Translations under genes and position numbers: made by a program
NCBI GenBank assembly: GCA_900318665.1
Contig: ONLQ01000004.1
Span: forward strand, 1 to 64,000
Origin: an uncultured Bacteroidales bacterium
GTDB lineage: Bacteria > Bacteroidota > Bacteroidia > Bacteroidales > P3
Direction: 5' to 3'
Length of the DNA: 64,000 nt
Part shown: piece by piece, positions 62,255 through 64,000 of the stretch
Numbering within the stretch: position 1 is the stretch's first letter
Layout: each line of letters starts with the position of its first letter
The notes under the pieces: generated by a model
The model's input: the letters and a program-made list of their open reading frames with translations, nothing else
Told to the model about the DNA's origin: nothing
Databases searched by the model: none

Positions 62255-62327
62255 TGACTAATCTGGGGCTCGAACCCAGGACCCCATCCTTAAAAGGGAT
62301 GTGCTCTACCTGCTGAGCTAATTAGTC
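62255..62327 (-). tRNA. tRNA-Lys (TTT), upstream copy
   Basis: Same 73-base cloverleaf with anticodon TTT. First of two tandem identical genes transcribed on the minus strand from the promoter at 62373. Two copies in a row suggest gene duplication for dosage. Confidence 0.96.
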
Positions 62328-62372
62328 ATCACTTCTGATGTTAGGGCATAATCCCCAACTAAAAAAGCGGTG

Positions 62373-62380
62373 CAAAGGTA
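62373..62380 (-). promoter_or_regulatory. -7 element (TACCTTTG) of tRNA-Lys
   Basis: Minus-strand TACCTTTG followed by CA, with a TTTG (as TTTTTTTTGGCG) about 20 bp upstream as the -33 element, an ideal match to the Bacteroidetes consensus. 45 bp before the mature tRNA 5' end. Confidence 0.8.
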
Positions 62381-62572
62381 CAACTTTTTCATTTATTCGC
62401 CAAAAAAAAGTGAAAACGGTAGTTTTGGATTAATCTAAAACCCCTTCTCCAAGTCCGTTTCCAGATGCCGTTGCAGGCATAAATACGGCAGTGCACAGCA
62501 GTGTTTCCCATCGGTTGCGCAATACGTCGCAACAGCGTTTTGGCCCATTTTGCTTTTTACATTATTTTTTAA

Positions 62573-62580
62573 TACTTTTG
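62573..62580 (+). promoter_or_regulatory. -7 element (TACTTTTG) with -33 TTTG
   Basis: TTTG (62549-62552), 20-bp spacer, TACTTTTG (62573-62580): a complete Bacteroidetes-type promoter pointing at the Sel1-like gene. It predicts a leader of about 300 nt. Confidence 0.65.
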
Positions 62581-62885
62581 TAGATTTACATCCCAAACAA
62601 GGGATGCAGTAAGGTGTTTTATTACAGAAAGGTATGTCAAGTTACAGCCAATTCTGCGTATATACTTATATAAAAATAATAACCGAAAGAAAATTAAAAT
62701 GAGAAATGGAGAAAGATGTCAAGCAATTTGATACTCTATTGATAGGAACCTGAGAGATTGAACCTCGACCAATATCGAAGAAGAAAAACAAAATATAATA
62801 AGAACGTTTTGGAAGAGGTGGGAAATAGGAAACTGCTAAAATAAAACCCAATAACAATGCTTGATAAAAGTACTAAAAAATAGCC

Positions 62886-64000
62886 ATGGGAACAGTTATA
62901 ACAGTATTAGCGCTTATTGTAGTGGTAGTTGGTGTTATTTATCATAGACAAAGCGCCCTCCATGATAAAGGTGTCAATCCTGCAGAGAAGTTTCTTCCAA
63001 TAGATAAAAAACTGATTGAACTTGCTCGCCAAGGTGAAACTTTATTGGATGATGAATTATTTTATGTTGGACTAATATTACAGCAAGACAATCCCGAAGA
63101 AGCATGGAAATATATTGAATTAGCTGCAACCCATGGGCATCCATATGCTCAAATGGAGATGGGTCGATATTGTGTTGAAACATCCAATAATCAATTTGAT
63201 GAAAAAGCATATAAATGGATGAGACTTGCAGCAATTCAAGGCAACTCACAGGCGATATTTAACATGGGAATATCTGCTCACAGAGGAGATGGCGGAGTGA
63301 TAGATTATGCCGAGGCATATAAGTGTTTCTTAAAAGCAGCGGAACTGGGACATGGAGAATCTTGTTTCCGTGTAGCAATGTGTTATCATTTAGGAGAAGG
63401 CATTGAACAAAATGAGATTATTGCAAGATATTGGGCATTTAGGGCACAGCAATTGGGATACCCCAATCCCCTGCTAGGCCAATTATTAGAACAATCTACG
63501 GATTTGAATCCTGAGGATATTGTACGAAATCCCAAAGGTGAAATTGTGCGTTTCAGTGGAGAAAGTATTATCAGCAAGGCATCGAATGAAGGTTGTCTTG
63601 ATGCGTCATATAATATCGCATTATGGTACCGCGATGGTAATGGTGTCGAAAAAGATATGCAGAAAGCTGTAGATACAATTTTATATTGCGCAATTCATGG
63701 ATTAGCGAAAGCACAATCAGAAGCTGCAGATATTGCCATGTGCAATAAAGACTATGAAAATGCAAGAAAATTTGCAGCAGATGCAACTAATAGTGGTATT
63801 GCACATGCTTATTGTATATTAGGTAATATTTATTACAATGGGTATGGTGTTGAAAAGAATGTAGAGAAAGCAATCGAATATTTTATTAAGGCTGTCAATT
63901 TGGGAGATGATGTTGCAAGGGAGTTTTTAGCATTGTATTTTGCCCCCGAACTTTTATCATCACAACTTATAGCACCATCATTATCAGAATATGATAGAGA
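62886..64000 (+). CDS. Membrane-anchored Sel1-like repeat protein, C-terminus beyond window
   Basis: 371 codons are visible from the ATG at 62886. One N-terminal helix (residues 2-18, TVITVLALIVVVVGVIY) anchors a run of Sel1/TPR-like repeats, e.g. AWKYIELAATHGHPYAQMEM, AYKWMRLAAIQGNSQAIFNM, AYKCFLKAAELGHGESCFRV and AIEYFIKAVNLGDDVAREFL. Sel1 proteins are protein-protein adaptors, in some bacteria tied to effector or secretion systems. Codon use (AAA, ATA, TTA, GAA) and GC content are far lower than in the rest of the window, a sign of horizontal origin. The stop is past 64000. Confidence 0.75.
   Translation, partial: MGTVITVLALIVVVVGVIYHRQSALHDKGVNPAEKFLPIDKKLIELARQGETLLDDELFYVGLILQQDNPEEAWKYIELAATHGHPYAQMEMGRYCVETSNNQFDEKAYKWMRLAAIQGNSQAIFNMGISAHRGDGGVIDYAEAYKCFLKAAELGHGESCFRVAMCYHLGEGIEQNEIIARYWAFRAQQLGYPNPLLGQLLEQSTDLNPEDIVRNPKGEIVRFSGESIISKASNEGCLDASYNIALWYRDGNGVEKDMQKAVDTILYCAIHGLAKAQSEAADIAMCNKDYENARKFAADATNSGIAHAYCILGNIYYNGYGVEKNVEKAIEYFIKAVNLGDDVAREFLALYFAPELLSSQLIAPSLSEYDR

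Larger units (their letters stand above)
62328..62885. other. 558-bp AT-rich gap with two divergent promoters
   Basis: Holds a minus-strand promoter for tRNA-Lys (62373) and a plus-strand promoter (62573). From about 62590 to 62880 it contains no convincing gene, only tiny frames with multiple stops (such as 62706-62753, 15 residues). The text is markedly AT-richer than the genes to the left, and the next gene has the same character. Confidence 0.5.

Noticed and set aside
62169..62327. Long direct repeat or CRISPR-like unit
   Set aside because: The two 73-bp copies fold as complete tRNA-Lys genes, so the repeat is explained.
62706..62753. Small protein gene upstream of the Sel1-like gene
   Set aside because: Only 15 codons, with further stops in all frames and no homology signal that I can see.

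Overview
The window looks like a chromosomal stretch of a Bacteroidales bacterium (phylum Bacteroidota). The evidence is the repeated Bacteroidetes -7 promoter word TAnnTTTG, start codons without a Shine-Dalgarno sequence, gliding/T9SS-associated lipoproteins GldD and GldH, a cargo protein with a type IX secretion sorting domain, DUF4625-like lipoproteins, zinc-free versions of ribosomal proteins S14 and L36, and very GC-rich codon use outside intergenic DNA. I cannot assign a family from sequence alone. Except at the right edge, no phage, IS element or CRISPR array is visible.

Layout, left to right. 1-3018 (minus strand): an M23/LysM envelope peptidase, trmD, clpP and a truncated dut. 3247-5864: a T9SS cargo protein with Listeria-Bacteroides repeats and, divergently, a secreted CAP-domain protein. 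5924-13331 (plus): a compact operon holB-ricT-gldH-pbp1A-rlmN-prsW linking replication, RNA modification, peptidoglycan synthesis and gliding/secretion. 13478-16753 (minus): a small membrane protein, an acyltransferase, a lipoprotein HtrA protease and a NADAR-like protein. 16902-20449 (plus): a probable metal-uptake locus made of a His/Cys-rich small membrane protein, a TonB-dependent receptor and two DUF4625-like lipoproteins. 20530-24078: a TIGR02757 protein converging on an asparagine-synthase-like gene paired with a polysaccharide flippase. 24160-32053: peptide transporter, tsaC, a phosphopantetheinyl transferase, the trmH-like/thiL/pcm operon, tRNA-His, an FMN-binding protein and a sodium:solute symporter. 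32122-35692 (minus): gldD, iorA, iorB, aroE. 36011-40365: a small lipoprotein and a three-gene envelope module (OmpA/LamG-like protein, helical Gln-rich protein, Gly/Asn-linker lipoprotein).

40604-59817 (minus) is one uninterrupted str-S10-spc-alpha ribosomal supercluster of 33 genes (rpsL to rplQ, with fusA, secY, map, infA and rpoA embedded). It begins at a TAnnTTTG promoter and ends at a textbook intrinsic terminator. Many of its spacers carry perfect or near-perfect hairpins. Downstream lie a TPR protein and two identical tRNA-Lys genes.

From about 62340 the base composition drops sharply, and a partial Sel1-repeat gene runs off the right end. This looks like the edge of an accessory, probably transferred segment placed next to the tRNA-Lys pair. 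The items I would look at first are the metal-uptake locus, this AT-rich edge, the low-vocabulary intergenic repeats shared between unrelated spacers, and the promoter-hairpin leader before the OmpA-like gene.
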